A model generated the notes under the pieces. The model searched no databases and was not told the DNA's origin. It worked only from the letters and a program-made list of their open reading frames with translations. From NCBI RefSeq assembly GCF_000829905.1, contig NZ_CDPP01000004.1, positions 86,001-150,000 of the forward strand: a stretch of 64,000 nucleotides of DNA, read 5' to 3'. The translations under genes and the position numbers were made by a program. Source of the stretch: Beduini massiliensis (GTDB lineage Bacteria; Bacillota_I; Bacilli_A; Erysipelotrichales; Coprobacillaceae). This document shows positions 1 through 9,500 of the stretch, piece after piece; within the stretch, counting starts at the first letter, position 1, and every line of letters starts with the position of its first letter.

Positions 1-1328
1 GGATAGACAAATATTCCATTCCCTAACTGAAGTAATTGTTTTTGAACCATAAATGTATTTTCAATACTATCAATGAATACAACCACTATATTTTGTGGAT
101 CTATAAAATTCTTTACTTTATCATAAGACACTACGATTGTACTTTTTTGATTTGAAACAGGATCTTGATAATCATTTGGAATATGACCAACAACAGGTAG
201 CTCTATCTTTATTGTATCTTCTAACAAATAATAGTGTTGACTTGTGTTTGCTTCATCCTCTTTGACATAAACTCCGGAATCAGAGAATTGTCGTTGCTCT
301 GGATATACGATTCTAGCAGTAATGACATCTTCTTTTCCATCTTCTACACGTATAACCTCAATGCCCTTATTGTAATAGCCACTTTCTATGTGATCAATCT
401 CCAATATTTGGTCAAGCATAGAATAATCGATTGTATTTTCGCTATAAAGTACAATCCCATTATCTAACTGCTCATTCAAATTATTTATTTGACGGGTTAT
501 ATAAAATTGAGAAAAATTCTTATTAAATAATACTGCACTGCAGACCAATAGGATTAAGCAAAATAATTTAACATATTCTTTAGTATGATGAAACAGATAG
601 ATGCGAATATATTCATAGATAAAGGATAATGGTGTTCGCTCTTTTTTTATTACTTCCGATGTATTTTCTACAATGACCTCATTGTTTGGTAAAATCTGAC
701 AATTCTTTATTTCATATAAATGGTCAGCGGCATTCCTTACCTCTTGAGAATGAGATGCCACAAGTACTGCAATTCCTCTTTTTACAGAAATCTCTTTTAC
801 TATTTTTATGATTGCGGCTTCATTTTCCCTGTCTAGGAAACTGGTAGGTTCATCTAGGATTAGAAGATTTGGTTCTTTAATAAGTGCAATGGCGATACAT
901 AATCGTTGTCTTTGTCCCCTGCTTAATTCACTTATTTTTTGCTTCAATGGAATATTTAAGCGAACATCTTGAAGCATATGCATAAATAATTCATCTGAAT
1001 ATGTTTTATGATGCAGGATAAAAGCTAACTTAAGATTATCATAAACAGTTGCATATTCTATTAAAGTATTCTCTTGAAATACAAAACTTATATTTTTTTT
1101 AATAAAAGTAGCCCGTTGTTCATGGGATAAGTCATTCAATTGAATTCCATCAAATGAATAATCGAACTCATCTTTCGTTTGTAATAAGCCAGCAATATAT
1201 AACAATAGCGTTTTACCGCTTCCACTAGCTCCGTAAACAACATTCATGGCATGGTCATAGATTACAATGGAAGCATCATCTAAAATCGTTCTTTTCTTTT
1301 TAATGTGTATGTGATCAATCTTTATCAT
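1..1328 (-). CDS. ABC transporter, ATPase fused to FtsX-like permease (partial, runs off the left edge)
   Basis: The minus frame opens at ATG 1328 and stays open to the window edge, so the C-terminus is missing. The first ~205 residues form an ABC ATPase: Walker A GASGSGK (around 1210-1230), a signature LSRGQ in place of LSGGQ, and Walker B LLILDEPTS followed by a D-loop. A hydrophobic segment rich in L, I and V (coded near 540-590) follows, then a hydrophilic, probably extracytoplasmic region up to the edge. This is the layout of the next gene upstream, 1315-3495, whose last 14 bases it overlaps, so the two are translationally coupled and may form a heterodimer. ATPase-first single-chain transporters with a large outer domain resemble MacB/FtsX-type mechanotransmission systems, often linked to peptide export or antibiotic resistance. 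The substrate is unknown. Confidence 0.85.
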   Translation of the reverse strand, partial: MIKIDHIHIKKKRTILDDASIVIYDHAMNVVYGASGSGKTLLLYIAGLLQTKDEFDYSFDGIQLNDLSHEQRATFIKKNISFVFQENTLIEYATVYDNLKLAFILHHKTYSDELFMHMLQDVRLNIPLKQKISELSRGQRQRLCIAIALIKEPNLLILDEPTSFLDRENEAAIIKIVKEISVKRGIAVLVASHSQEVRNAADHLYEIKNCQILPNNEVIVENTSEVIKKERTPLSFIYEYIRIYLFHHTKEYVKLFCLILLVCSAVLFNKNFSQFYITRQINNLNEQLDNGIVLYSENTIDYSMLDQILEIDHIESGYYNKGIEVIRVEDGKEDVITARIVYPEQRQFSDSGVYVKEDEANTSQHYYLLEDTIKIELPVVGHIPNDYQDPVSNQKSTIVVSYDKVKNFIDPQNIVVVFIDSIENTFMVQKQLLQLGNGIFVY

Positions 1329-3495
1329 TGTTCTTTACCAATGAGTAACTAGATAAGTTTTGTATAATGACAAGTAACACTGACAATGGAATTATTCCAA
1401 TCACAACAATCAATAACGATTTTAAATATAAACTATTAAAGTTCATAAATTTAAAGATTAAAGCAAAGATATTTGCTATAAATAAGAAAGTTAAACCAAA
1501 TCCAATAGTCACTAATATATTAAACTTAATATCACTTGTTAAATATTTTTTGTATTCGTTCTTTGAGAAACCTAGCCGTAATAGAATAGATAGCATTTCT
1601 GATCTCTTAGATTTGTTAAAATGATTAATGACAAAACTAAATATTATAACTGCGAAAATAAAGACTAAACTAAAAGAATTAAAATACTGATCTAAAATAT
1701 CCATATTCATTTTAGACGTATTCATCACTTCTCCTATGTTTAATAATCCATAATTCTCATTCATTGCTTTAAGGTCTTTTTCAATTGACTTTACGGACAT
1801 ATTCTTTTTTGTAAACAATGTATACGTATTATGTCTAAATGGTTCTAATATAATGCTAATATCTGTTTCTTGACCACTAAATCTAGCAAAACTACTATTG
1901 CATAATTCTGCCATCTTATCTGTATATCCCCATGAAATTACGTTTGAATAATAATCCGTGCGAGATGTCGTATCTATTCTAGGAATAATTTGTTGCGTAT
2001 GAGCATTTAAGATTTCATTGTATCGTTCATGTTCAAGATAAAAAAGAAAATTTTTAGTAGGCTGAATATATTGACGATCTAATATTCCCCTTACTTTAAA
2101 AGTCATCATTTCGACATCATAAAGAATAAATTTTGAGGTTTCAAATAAAATTTCTGAAGTATTATGGTCTTTAGTTTGAAGCTGGACTCTTGCAGTGGGG
2201 ACTAAAAAGTTCATCGTAACAGTAGTATTCTCATCCAAAGAGGCAATTCCTAATGCCGCGGCAAATGAGGCAGATAAGTAAATCCCATCCACATCTACTA
2301 TTTGTGTACATTTATAATCTAAAGCAGATTCATCAAAATAAGGATAGATAGGTTCACTACTTATTCGTTTGGTATCTACTTCTTTTGTTATTGTTCTTTC
2401 TTCGTCGGCCTGGCTGACTGTATACCGATATAAAAAACTCCCATCTGTATTTTCTAAATCAACCAGTATGTTTGTTTCATTATCATCACTTTTGATATAT
2501 GTTCTTCGATCAATATATGCTGATGCTGTCATAAAATTGGAAAATGGGTAATAACTCACTATATCTGGGTTACTATTCATATAACTCTCGACCTCATTTG
2601 TAGAAAATGGTAATATGTTATTATTTATCCATTGATCTTTACTCATTATATAGCTTTGTTCTCTACCAACCGTTTCTATAAGATCATTAAATCCTTCTGA
2701 ATGTGTATATCCAACTTGAATACCAGTCAAACTTATACAAAGCATTAAGATAGAAAGCATCATTAAAATTAATTTTTTATTCGTCATATTTTTGTATTGT
2801 GGAAAAACTAAATTCTTAAAGAAGTTTCCACGAACAGGTCTTTGTGTAACTGGATGATCAACAACATGCTCTAATTTCTTTTCTTTTAAAATCAGTTCAC
2901 CGTATTCGATTTGATATAAAGTATCACAAATTTCTTTCAATATTGGATCATGTGTTGCTACAATAATCATCTTGTTTTCTTCATGCGCTAATTTTTTAAT
3001 TAAATCAGCAATTTTTATTGCGTTATCCTCATCTAATGAAGCTGTGACTTCATCTAGCACTAAAATATCAGCACGACTTAAATACATTAAAAGCAAAGAA
3101 AATCTTAACCTTTCCCCACCAGATAACATATTTGGATAAGCCGTTAATTCAAAATCAATCAAAAATTGATTTAACAAAGTATCCTTTAACTCTTGATGAT
3201 GACAAAGTAATTCAATATGTTGCTGACATGTTAGTTCGTTAAGCAAATTTTCCTGCTGACTCAAATAAGCAATGTGTTCTTGTCTAAAACGATCATAATC
3301 CTCTATCTTTTGATGATTATACAAGTATGTAAAATCACCATGATTATTGGATAAAGCTACACAATCTAAAAAACAGCTTTTACCACTTCCACTTTCCCCA
3401 GTTATTCCATAAATATTTCCATAATTAAAGGTGATTTCATCAACTTTCAAGATGGGTGAATCAAATTTTATTTCTAAATCTTTTATTGTTAGCAT
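1315..3495 (-). CDS. ABC transporter, ATPase fused to FtsX-like permease
   Basis: This 726-residue protein carries an N-terminal ABC ATPase (Walker A GESGSGKS at 33-40, signature LSGGE at 124-128, Walker B ILVLDE at 144-149, switch H182). A membrane helix follows at about 237-258, then an outer domain of about 330 residues, then three C-terminal helices (about 610-715). Four helices with a large loop after the first is the MacB/FtsX half-transporter topology. The first ATG follows a GGGAAAGGG-type ribosome site. The gene overlaps the start of the similar partial gene 1-1328, so the two probably act as a pair. Such systems usually use ATP to move or sense something in the cell envelope rather than to take up nutrients. 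No precursor peptide gene was found in the 300 bases upstream, so the substrate remains open. Confidence 0.85.
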   Translation of the reverse strand: MLTIKDLEIKFDSPILKVDEITFNYGNIYGITGESGSGKSCFLDCVALSNNHGDFTYLYNHQKIEDYDRFRQEHIAYLSQQENLLNELTCQQHIELLCHHQELKDTLLNQFLIDFELTAYPNMLSGGERLRFSLLLMYLSRADILVLDEVTASLDEDNAIKIADLIKKLAHEENKMIIVATHDPILKEICDTLYQIEYGELILKEKKLEHVVDHPVTQRPVRGNFFKNLVFPQYKNMTNKKLILMMLSILMLCISLTGIQVGYTHSEGFNDLIETVGREQSYIMSKDQWINNNILPFSTNEVESYMNSNPDIVSYYPFSNFMTASAYIDRRTYIKSDDNETNILVDLENTDGSFLYRYTVSQADEERTITKEVDTKRISSEPIYPYFDESALDYKCTQIVDVDGIYLSASFAAALGIASLDENTTVTMNFLVPTARVQLQTKDHNTSEILFETSKFILYDVEMMTFKVRGILDRQYIQPTKNFLFYLEHERYNEILNAHTQQIIPRIDTTSRTDYYSNVISWGYTDKMAELCNSSFARFSGQETDISIILEPFRHNTYTLFTKKNMSVKSIEKDLKAMNENYGLLNIGEVMNTSKMNMDILDQYFNSFSLVFIFAVIIFSFVINHFNKSKRSEMLSILLRLGFSKNEYKKYLTSDIKFNILVTIGFGLTFLFIANIFALIFKFMNFNSLYLKSLLIVVIGIIPLSVLLVIIQNLSSYSLVKNNDKD

Positions 3496-3761
3496 ATCCC
3501 TTTCCCCCTTATGCTACTTTCAAATAAAGTTACAACAATAATATGTATTAGTACAATCGTCCTAAAATATTCTCCCCAAACTTATTATACTTATTAAATA
3601 TATCGTAACAGTTTTAGAAATATAATACAATATAATTTAATTTTAATACATTTGTTAGAATAATTATAAAATTAATCATTGTTTAAAAAAATATGATAAA
3701 TTCAATTATTCTTCTAATTGAGATAAAAAACATTATTATGCAGCGATGATTAGCATATAAC
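3496..3761 (-). promoter_or_regulatory. Intergenic leader with a weak promoter candidate
   Basis: This AT-rich gap holds no open frame of note. On the minus strand a perfect TATAAT lies at 3584-3589, with CTGTTA 16 bases upstream at 3606-3611. That is a poor -35 match, so this is only a candidate promoter for the transporter genes 3495-1. Confidence 0.35.
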
Positions 3762-3787
3762 AAAAAAATGGGACAAAATTGTCCCAT
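3762..3787 (-). terminator. Rho-independent terminator after the AAA ATPase gene
   Basis: Read on the minus strand, ATGGGACAA and its complement TTGTCCCAT form a hairpin followed by a run of seven T. It sits just past the stop codon at 3814 and closes the VWA/AAA operon. Confidence 0.85.
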
Positions 3788-3813
3788 CGTGATTTAATCA
3801 AATATATTTTATA

Positions 3814-5331
3814 CTAATCTTCAATCTCCAACAGATTGATTGCATCAATTTTTTCCATCAATTCATTCTGCTTATCTTCAAACAATAACTGCTTATTATG
3901 TTCATAATACTTCTGACATCCATGAGAATAAATATATTTAGAAATCCCTTTATTAATTGTCATTTCAGTGACTAAAATCAGCATTTCCTGTCCTTCCACA
4001 AAAACTTCTTCAAAGAATTCAAAGGTACGATTTAAAGCATTTTGAGCCGTTTCATCCTCTTTTTTCAGTTCTCCCAATTCTTTTTGCAATACGCCTTTTA
4101 CTAAACTAGCCGGTTTTTCCTGACGATCACTTAATTTCAGGGTCTCAACGATGGTATTGAGTAAAGCAATGGCATGGTACACTTGTGCTTGATATTCACT
4201 AGAGAGTGCATTCCCTGATTCTTTTTGGTTTAATTCTGTCTTTAATTCGGATATCTTCGTTGTAATATTTGAAATATACTCTTCTTTTGTATTGCTGATA
4301 GCTTGAATTTGTTTTATTTCCCCCATTACTTTTCTTAACGCATCTTCTAATTCCACCGTTTTAGAGATCGTATCGTCCAATTGAGACATAATCAATGAAA
4401 TCAGAGATAATCTCTCATCAAATTTTGCGTTTTTAGCACGCAGTTTAATATCATTCGTACTTGTTCCATCAAGGATTGCATCCACCTTATAATCTGCTTG
4501 ATATTTATGGAATAATTGATAATAATGGGCAAAATCTTTCGCAATCATTTCATCTTGAATGTATTGAGCAATCAAATTATAATCCACCTCGATGTTGTTC
4601 ATCTCATAAAGAATGATCATCTGACTTAAATCATCCCAACCTCTGGCAGTAACAAAACTTTTTCCATCCACAGTCGTTGATATACTATAGAAATTATTTG
4701 ACTTGATACTCAAATATGAAGTGACTACAGGATGCACATTTGTATTAACAGCAAATTCTTTCCAAATTTCATAATCTGCTTCTACCTCAATCTTTTTAAG
4801 ACGGTCCCACATTGCAATATCAAATTCTTTAACGGAATTGTTGTATTCAGGGGGATTCCCTGCGGTTACGACGATCCATCCCTCAGGTACTTGATGTCTG
4901 CCAAACGTCTTATATTGTAAAAACTGCAGCATTGAAGGGGCCAATGTTTCTGAGATACAGTTAATCTCATCAAGGAATAAAATACCACTGTCTTTATGTG
5001 TTGCTTCCATTGCTTCATAAATAGATGCAATGATTTCACTCATCGTATATTCTGAAACATGGTACTCCTCATCTCCATATTTTTTATCCACAATAAAAGG
5101 CAATCCCAAGGCACTTTGACGGGTATGATGTGTCATGGAATAAGAAACTAAGGCAATATCCAATTCCTGAGCAATCTGTTCCATAATCGCTGTTTTTCCA
5201 ATACCCGGTGCTCCTACTAAGAAAACGGGTCTTTGCTTGCTGACAGGAATTAAGGCATTCCCAAATTCATCTTTTGTCGAATAGGCTATAATCGCATTCT
5301 TTATCTGCTGTTTTGCTTCTTTTATATTCAT
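3814..5331 (-). CDS. MoxR-type AAA ATPase with coiled-coil tail
   Basis: The 505-residue protein has an AAA_5/MoxR-like core: Walker A GAPGIGKT at 40-47, Walker B ILFLDEIN at 117-124, and a sensor-1 Asn in TAGNPPEY at 157-164. Residues ~275-505 are helical and charged, probably coiled coil, and longer than in plain MoxR proteins. The start ATG overlaps the stop of the VWA gene 5331-6821 (TAATG), and GGAGG lies just upstream, so the pair is co-translated. MoxR ATPases typically work with VWA proteins as chaperone-like remodelling machines, for example in metal insertion or complex assembly. The client here is unknown. The adjacent leucine-rich repeat gene 6950-8014 may supply target recognition, which is inference from position only. 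Confidence 0.85.
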   Translation of the reverse strand: MNIKEAKQQIKNAIIAYSTKDEFGNALIPVSKQRPVFLVGAPGIGKTAIMEQIAQELDIALVSYSMTHHTRQSALGLPFIVDKKYGDEEYHVSEYTMSEIIASIYEAMEATHKDSGILFLDEINCISETLAPSMLQFLQYKTFGRHQVPEGWIVVTAGNPPEYNNSVKEFDIAMWDRLKKIEVEADYEIWKEFAVNTNVHPVVTSYLSIKSNNFYSISTTVDGKSFVTARGWDDLSQMIILYEMNNIEVDYNLIAQYIQDEMIAKDFAHYYQLFHKYQADYKVDAILDGTSTNDIKLRAKNAKFDERLSLISLIMSQLDDTISKTVELEDALRKVMGEIKQIQAISNTKEEYISNITTKISELKTELNQKESGNALSSEYQAQVYHAIALLNTIVETLKLSDRQEKPASLVKGVLQKELGELKKEDETAQNALNRTFEFFEEVFVEGQEMLILVTEMTINKGISKYIYSHGCQKYYEHNKQLLFEDKQNELMEKIDAINLLEIED

Positions 5332-6821
5332 TACTTTTCCTCCACCATCTGTTCATTTATTATTTCATCTTCATCTAATATATATTTAATTGCCCATGAA
5401 GGAACTTTAGCGTCCACTAAATTCCCTTTGTCTAAAAAGACAAAAGCGGTTAAATAATCCGGTTGTTTCTTCGGATAATTCCCATCTCCATCGGTAAAAT
5501 AAATAAGTCCTTCCAAATCCGTAAATTCCTTCTTCATGATTAACTCATCCACATAATTAAAGACCGGTCTAAAGTCGGTTCCCCCTAATCCATGTATTTC
5601 AATATTTTGAATATAATGATCAAAATCCGATAAACTTGTAATCTTTTGGTCATGCTGGATTTGAGCATCACACTGAATAATATGGATATTAAATTTATTA
5701 AAGAAGTTCTCTCTTTGCTGGAAGATATTATACGTTTTCTGCAAGAAAGATTGTACGATCTCACCAGAAACCGATCCCGATGTATCAATTGCGATCACAA
5801 AATCGCGAATGCTCTTTGTCTCTTTGTACTCTAAAGATTCAATCAACGGCATGTTTTTATATAGCTGCAATCCATAAGTATAAAAGACATAGTCAAATTC
5901 TTCATCATTGATCATCTGCTTTTCACCGGTTGTCATAAACTTTCTTAAAAAAGTTGTATAATTATATTTTTCTCTGTTTAAACGAGCTAAAGACTGCACC
6001 ATTGAACTGGCTTGTTCCCCATATTCTTTAGAAAAAGTTTCCAGATCCGTCTCAATCTTTTCTGAGATTTCTTTCCATTCTTTCATAGAATCTTTAATCT
6101 TAATAATTTCCTGATCACTTAACTCATCGTTTGGTTTATTCTGATCATCAGATTCCTCACGATCCTGCTTTGATTCATCATCCGGATCATCAGATTCATG
6201 TGACGCATTGTCAAACCGATTTCTACCGGATTTAGTTGGATCATCCTTAGATTCTTCCCCATATAAATTTGTCGAACTGTTTGTGATATCACGAATCGAA
6301 TACCAGCGTGAATGATCATCAAAATAAAATAAATCACTTAGCCATTTTATTTGATCCGAGTTAAGTTCATCTTGTAAATAATGGTAAACTTTTTGTGCCG
6401 TTAAAAGATTAATCTTACTTTTCAGCTTATCAATTTCTTTATTCATTTCTTCACTGTTAGCAATCTCCATGCAATCGAGATTCAACTCAATAATCATATT
6501 TTCTACAGCGATATCACACGCCAAATTCCATAGTTGGCGATTGCAGTTAAATGTTAAGTATTGATGTCTAAAAACGGAGTGAAGCACAATATGTAAATAT
6601 CCGCGTGTTAGTGAATTCGGATTATTCTTGAATGTCTTAATCAAATAAATAGGATCATAGTATAAGTAGATGCCATCGCATTCAATAGAGGTAGAATTCG
6701 GTACAAAAATATACTTTGCTAAAGCAATATCCATGAATCTGAGGTGCATTGTAATCTGACTGATTAAGTTTTTAAATATTTCATTACATATATCAATTAA
6801 TTCATTATCCATATTTTCCAC
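5331..6821 (-). CDS. VWA protein with DUF2201-type N-terminal domain, partner of the AAA ATPase
   Basis: In this 496-residue protein, residues ~10-160 resemble the putative metallopeptidase domain DUF2201, but the zinc motif reads HIVLH (77-81) plus H86, so the catalytic Glu of HExxH is missing. Residues ~188-238 are an acidic, disordered linker rich in D, E, S and N. The C-terminal VWA domain keeps a full MIDAS: DTSGS at 346-350, a Thr in GGTDF at 413-417 and an Asp in FTDGDG at 442-447. Such VWA proteins bind clients or partners through a metal ion and are driven by the MoxR ATPase encoded next door (stop and start overlap at 5331). The cytoplasm is likely, because there is no signal peptide. 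The function is not established, and the loss of Glu argues for binding rather than proteolysis. Confidence 0.85.
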   Translation of the reverse strand: MENMDNELIDICNEIFKNLISQITMHLRFMDIALAKYIFVPNSTSIECDGIYLYYDPIYLIKTFKNNPNSLTRGYLHIVLHSVFRHQYLTFNCNRQLWNLACDIAVENMIIELNLDCMEIANSEEMNKEIDKLKSKINLLTAQKVYHYLQDELNSDQIKWLSDLFYFDDHSRWYSIRDITNSSTNLYGEESKDDPTKSGRNRFDNASHESDDPDDESKQDREESDDQNKPNDELSDQEIIKIKDSMKEWKEISEKIETDLETFSKEYGEQASSMVQSLARLNREKYNYTTFLRKFMTTGEKQMINDEEFDYVFYTYGLQLYKNMPLIESLEYKETKSIRDFVIAIDTSGSVSGEIVQSFLQKTYNIFQQRENFFNKFNIHIIQCDAQIQHDQKITSLSDFDHYIQNIEIHGLGGTDFRPVFNYVDELIMKKEFTDLEGLIYFTDGDGNYPKKQPDYLTAFVFLDKGNLVDAKVPSWAIKYILDEDEIINEQMVEEK

Positions 6822-6925
6822 CTTACTTTATCTCAATTTATTTACTGCTAAGCAAAACTAGCGTTATTGTATCATACTTTTTTCACATAAAAGAAATTTT
6901 TTATAATATGAAATTAATTTCTGTA

Positions 6926-6950
6926 AACAAAAAATGGCATCACTGCCATT
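6926..6950 (-). terminator. Terminator overlapping the stop of the LRR gene
   Basis: On the minus strand AATGGCA and TGCCATT form a seven-pair stem followed by TTTTTTG. The stem begins within the stop codon region of 6950-8014. It separates that gene from the VWA/AAA pair, so the three may not share one full-length transcript. Confidence 0.75.
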
Positions 6951-8014
6951 TAAAACATATTCATCAGCTCATCTTCTAAATTACTTAATAGAGATTCCCT
7001 TTGACTTTCTTTATTTTTGTATTCCATTAATTTTACTTTTTGATCACGATCCGTAATACTATCAAAATAAGGCTGTAAGTCTCCCGAAGTAATAACCCCA
7101 ATCTCTAATGCTTGATTTAAAGGGGCGTATCGCTTTTCACTAATCAGAAATTCAAGCAGTTCTATTTTATGTTCACGACAGGCATGTTCATAATTTTCTT
7201 TTTGGCTTCCGGTATGTCTTGAATAAGTTTCTAAGAAATTTACTAATAAAATGAGTTTAGCATAGGGCTTCCATTCTGTTAAGTTTAAATTTGGAAGATA
7301 GGAATTGATAAATTTATAGCTTTCATCTTCTTTTCTTCTAAAACTAAGCATCCAGTTACTATCAAAGTAAACAGGTTTTAAAAACAAAGTATCATTGGAC
7401 TCAAAAGTTAACGTACTACGTGTCAGAAATGCATTTTCTCCCACTTCTTTTAAATTTTCAGATATTATGATGTTCTTTAAATTCACACAGTTAATAAATG
7501 CTTTCTTCCCAATAGTGGTGAGGCTTTCGGGTATCATAACCGCTTTTAAACTGACACATTCCTCAAAGGCATTCTCACCGATATTCAATAATGATGCCGG
7601 TAATTGAATGGATTCTAAATTCGTACAGAAAGCAAAAGCACTATGATCAATAGATTGAATCGAATCAGGAAGATAAATATTCTTTAAACGCTCACATTTG
7701 TAAAACGTACTTTTCCCAATCGATTTAACGGACTCAGGAATCGTAATTGTTTCCAGCCTTTTGCAGCATGAAAAAGCCCCACCGCCAATTAATGTCACCG
7801 ATTCGGGAATTTCAATGGATACCAATTTTTCACAGCCATAAAAAGCATGTGTTCCAATTGATGTTACATGTTCAGAAATGACTACAGTCTCTAAATTCTC
7901 GCAGCCATAAAAAGCAAAATCCTGAATTGATGTCACCGATTCGGGAATCACGATATTTGCATCAGTTCCATAATATTTACTTAGATTACCGTTGGATATA
8001 CTAAATTCTTCCAT
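6950..8014 (-). CDS. Leucine-rich repeat protein (BspA/LRR_5 type), cytoplasmic
   Basis: This 354-residue protein has about seven BspA-like repeats over residues ~15-210. Each carries a core such as IPESVTSIG followed by AFxxCxxL. A helical C-terminal region (~235-354) lacks repeats and is rich in L, K and E. There is no signal peptide or cell-wall anchor, unlike most BspA-like surface proteins, so an intracellular role is likely. AAGGAAG lies six bases before the ATG. The gene lies upstream of, and in the same orientation as, the VWA/AAA genes, separated by a terminator-like hairpin. In this setting the repeats could recognise a client for the AAA machine, which is inference. Adjacent repeats are similar enough to suggest recent internal duplication. 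Confidence 0.85.
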   Translation of the reverse strand: MEEFSISNGNLSKYYGTDANIVIPESVTSIQDFAFYGCENLETVVISEHVTSIGTHAFYGCEKLVSIEIPESVTLIGGGAFSCCKRLETITIPESVKSIGKSTFYKCERLKNIYLPDSIQSIDHSAFAFCTNLESIQLPASLLNIGENAFEECVSLKAVMIPESLTTIGKKAFINCVNLKNIIISENLKEVGENAFLTRSTLTFESNDTLFLKPVYFDSNWMLSFRRKEDESYKFINSYLPNLNLTEWKPYAKLILLVNFLETYSRHTGSQKENYEHACREHKIELLEFLISEKRYAPLNQALEIGVITSGDLQPYFDSITDRDQKVKLMEYKNKESQRESLLSNLEDELMNMF

Positions 8015-8216
8015 ATTGTACTTCCTTTTCTTGCTTTATTTATATCATTTTTATTCTAACATATTTAGCTCAAAGGATACATCCATTATTTTAGCTAATC
8101 ATTAATATTTTCAACGCACCATATTACAAAAATACATATCATTTTATTTAGTAAAACTATATCTGCGAAGATTTCTTTATACCCTTCTCTCCAAAATTAA
8201 AAGAAATCGCAATCTT

Positions 8217-9446
8217 CTAAATTGCGAAATCTCCATTTTCAAAAATAATAACTTCTTTTCCTTCTTTTGTATGTCCTATAATTTTTGTATCCTTAGCACC
8301 AATCATGAAATCAACATGAACACTGGAATAGTTTAAATGCTTTGCTTCCCAGTCTGATGGATCTTGACTTGTCACTCCTACAGTATTTGGAAATCCTTTT
8401 CCTAAAGCGATATGGCAAGAAGCATTTTCATCGATCAACGTATTAAAATAAACCAGTCCGCTTTCACTAATCGGTGAATGATAAGGAACTAACGCAACTT
8501 CTCCTAAATAGCTGCTTCCTTCATCTTGATCGATTATGTCTTTAAGCAGTTCTTCTCCCTTTTCAGCATGGACTTCAACTACTTTTCCATTTTCAAAACG
8601 AATTGAAAACTGATCGACAATTTTCCCTCCCAACATCAGTGGCTTTGTGGAATAGACAATACCATTCGTACGATATTTATCCGGTGATGTACACACTTCT
8701 TCTGTTGGAATATTAGGAGAATATTTAATTTCTTTTGAATCTTCTTTCTTTTTAGACCCCCAACTATAATCTTCATGGAACCCAAAGGTAATATCCGTCC
8801 CATTACTTGATGTCATGTGAATAGAATCCAAATGAAATTCATCTAATTTTTCTGTCAATCTCTGACGGTGTTTTGCATTTTCTCGCCAGTTGTCATTAGC
8901 GTCACTCGTTTCATCAACATAAGCTAATTTAAATAATAATGCCCAAAATTCATCTAATACTTTGTCTTTATTCACATCTGGCATAATGGCTTCCGCCCAT
9001 TTTTGATTCGGTACTGCGGCGATACACCACTGTACATGATCCGTCGCAATACGACCACGAATAACATTTCTTAGATCATTGGTAAAGGTCTGCAAAGCGC
9101 CTGCCTTGCTTGCATTCATATCCGACATTAAATAAGGCTGCGGAGAAGTCAGCATTAGCGAACACGCTCCTTGTCTCAAATAATAGTCTAAACTTTCTTT
9201 CTGCCAATCCAGCACTTCGCTTATTTTTTCTTCACAAAGATGATTCGCTCTAATCTTTTGATACACTGGATCATTGTAATGACAAATTACATCCCCTGCC
9301 CCTGCTTCAAACGCTTTTTCACTCACCAGCCTTGCAAATTCTGCACAGTCAATCGGTGACTCAATAATCAATGTTTGATCGACCTGTAAGTTGACCCCGG
9401 TTCTTACTAATAAATCTGCATATTTTTCCATCAATACTTTATTCAT
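8217..9446 (-). CDS. M29-family aminopeptidase (AmpS/PepS type)
   Basis: The protein is about 409 residues, which is the family length. It matches the thermophilic aminopeptidase family M29: an N-terminal domain beginning MEKYADLLVRTGVN, then the C-terminal metal site with Glu in PTEEVCTSP and in YLGEVALVPYHSPIS, His in ENASCHIALGKG, and a final HVDFMIG. These enzymes are cytoplasmic, depend on two metal ions, and release N-terminal residues from peptides. Two ATGs sit side by side (9449 and 9446). The second is better spaced from GTGGGG, so it is chosen here. The gene stands alone between the LRR gene and a membrane protein gene. Confidence 0.9.
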   Translation of the reverse strand: MNKVLMEKYADLLVRTGVNLQVDQTLIIESPIDCAEFARLVSEKAFEAGAGDVICHYNDPVYQKIRANHLCEEKISEVLDWQKESLDYYLRQGACSLMLTSPQPYLMSDMNASKAGALQTFTNDLRNVIRGRIATDHVQWCIAAVPNQKWAEAIMPDVNKDKVLDEFWALLFKLAYVDETSDANDNWRENAKHRQRLTEKLDEFHLDSIHMTSSNGTDITFGFHEDYSWGSKKKEDSKEIKYSPNIPTEEVCTSPDKYRTNGIVYSTKPLMLGGKIVDQFSIRFENGKVVEVHAEKGEELLKDIIDQDEGSSYLGEVALVPYHSPISESGLVYFNTLIDENASCHIALGKGFPNTVGVTSQDPSDWEAKHLNYSSVHVDFMIGAKDTKIIGHTKEGKEVIIFENGDFAI

Positions 9447-9500
9447 CATATCCCCACTTTCTAATATCAGTATACACGTTTTGTCTCAATAGAGTAAGCC

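Noticed and set aside
5585-6337. Other-frame ORFs inside the VWA gene (5585-5788, 5646-5834, 6119-6337)
   Set aside because: They lie within a well-supported VWA gene, have no ribosome sites, and have compositions typical of shadow frames.
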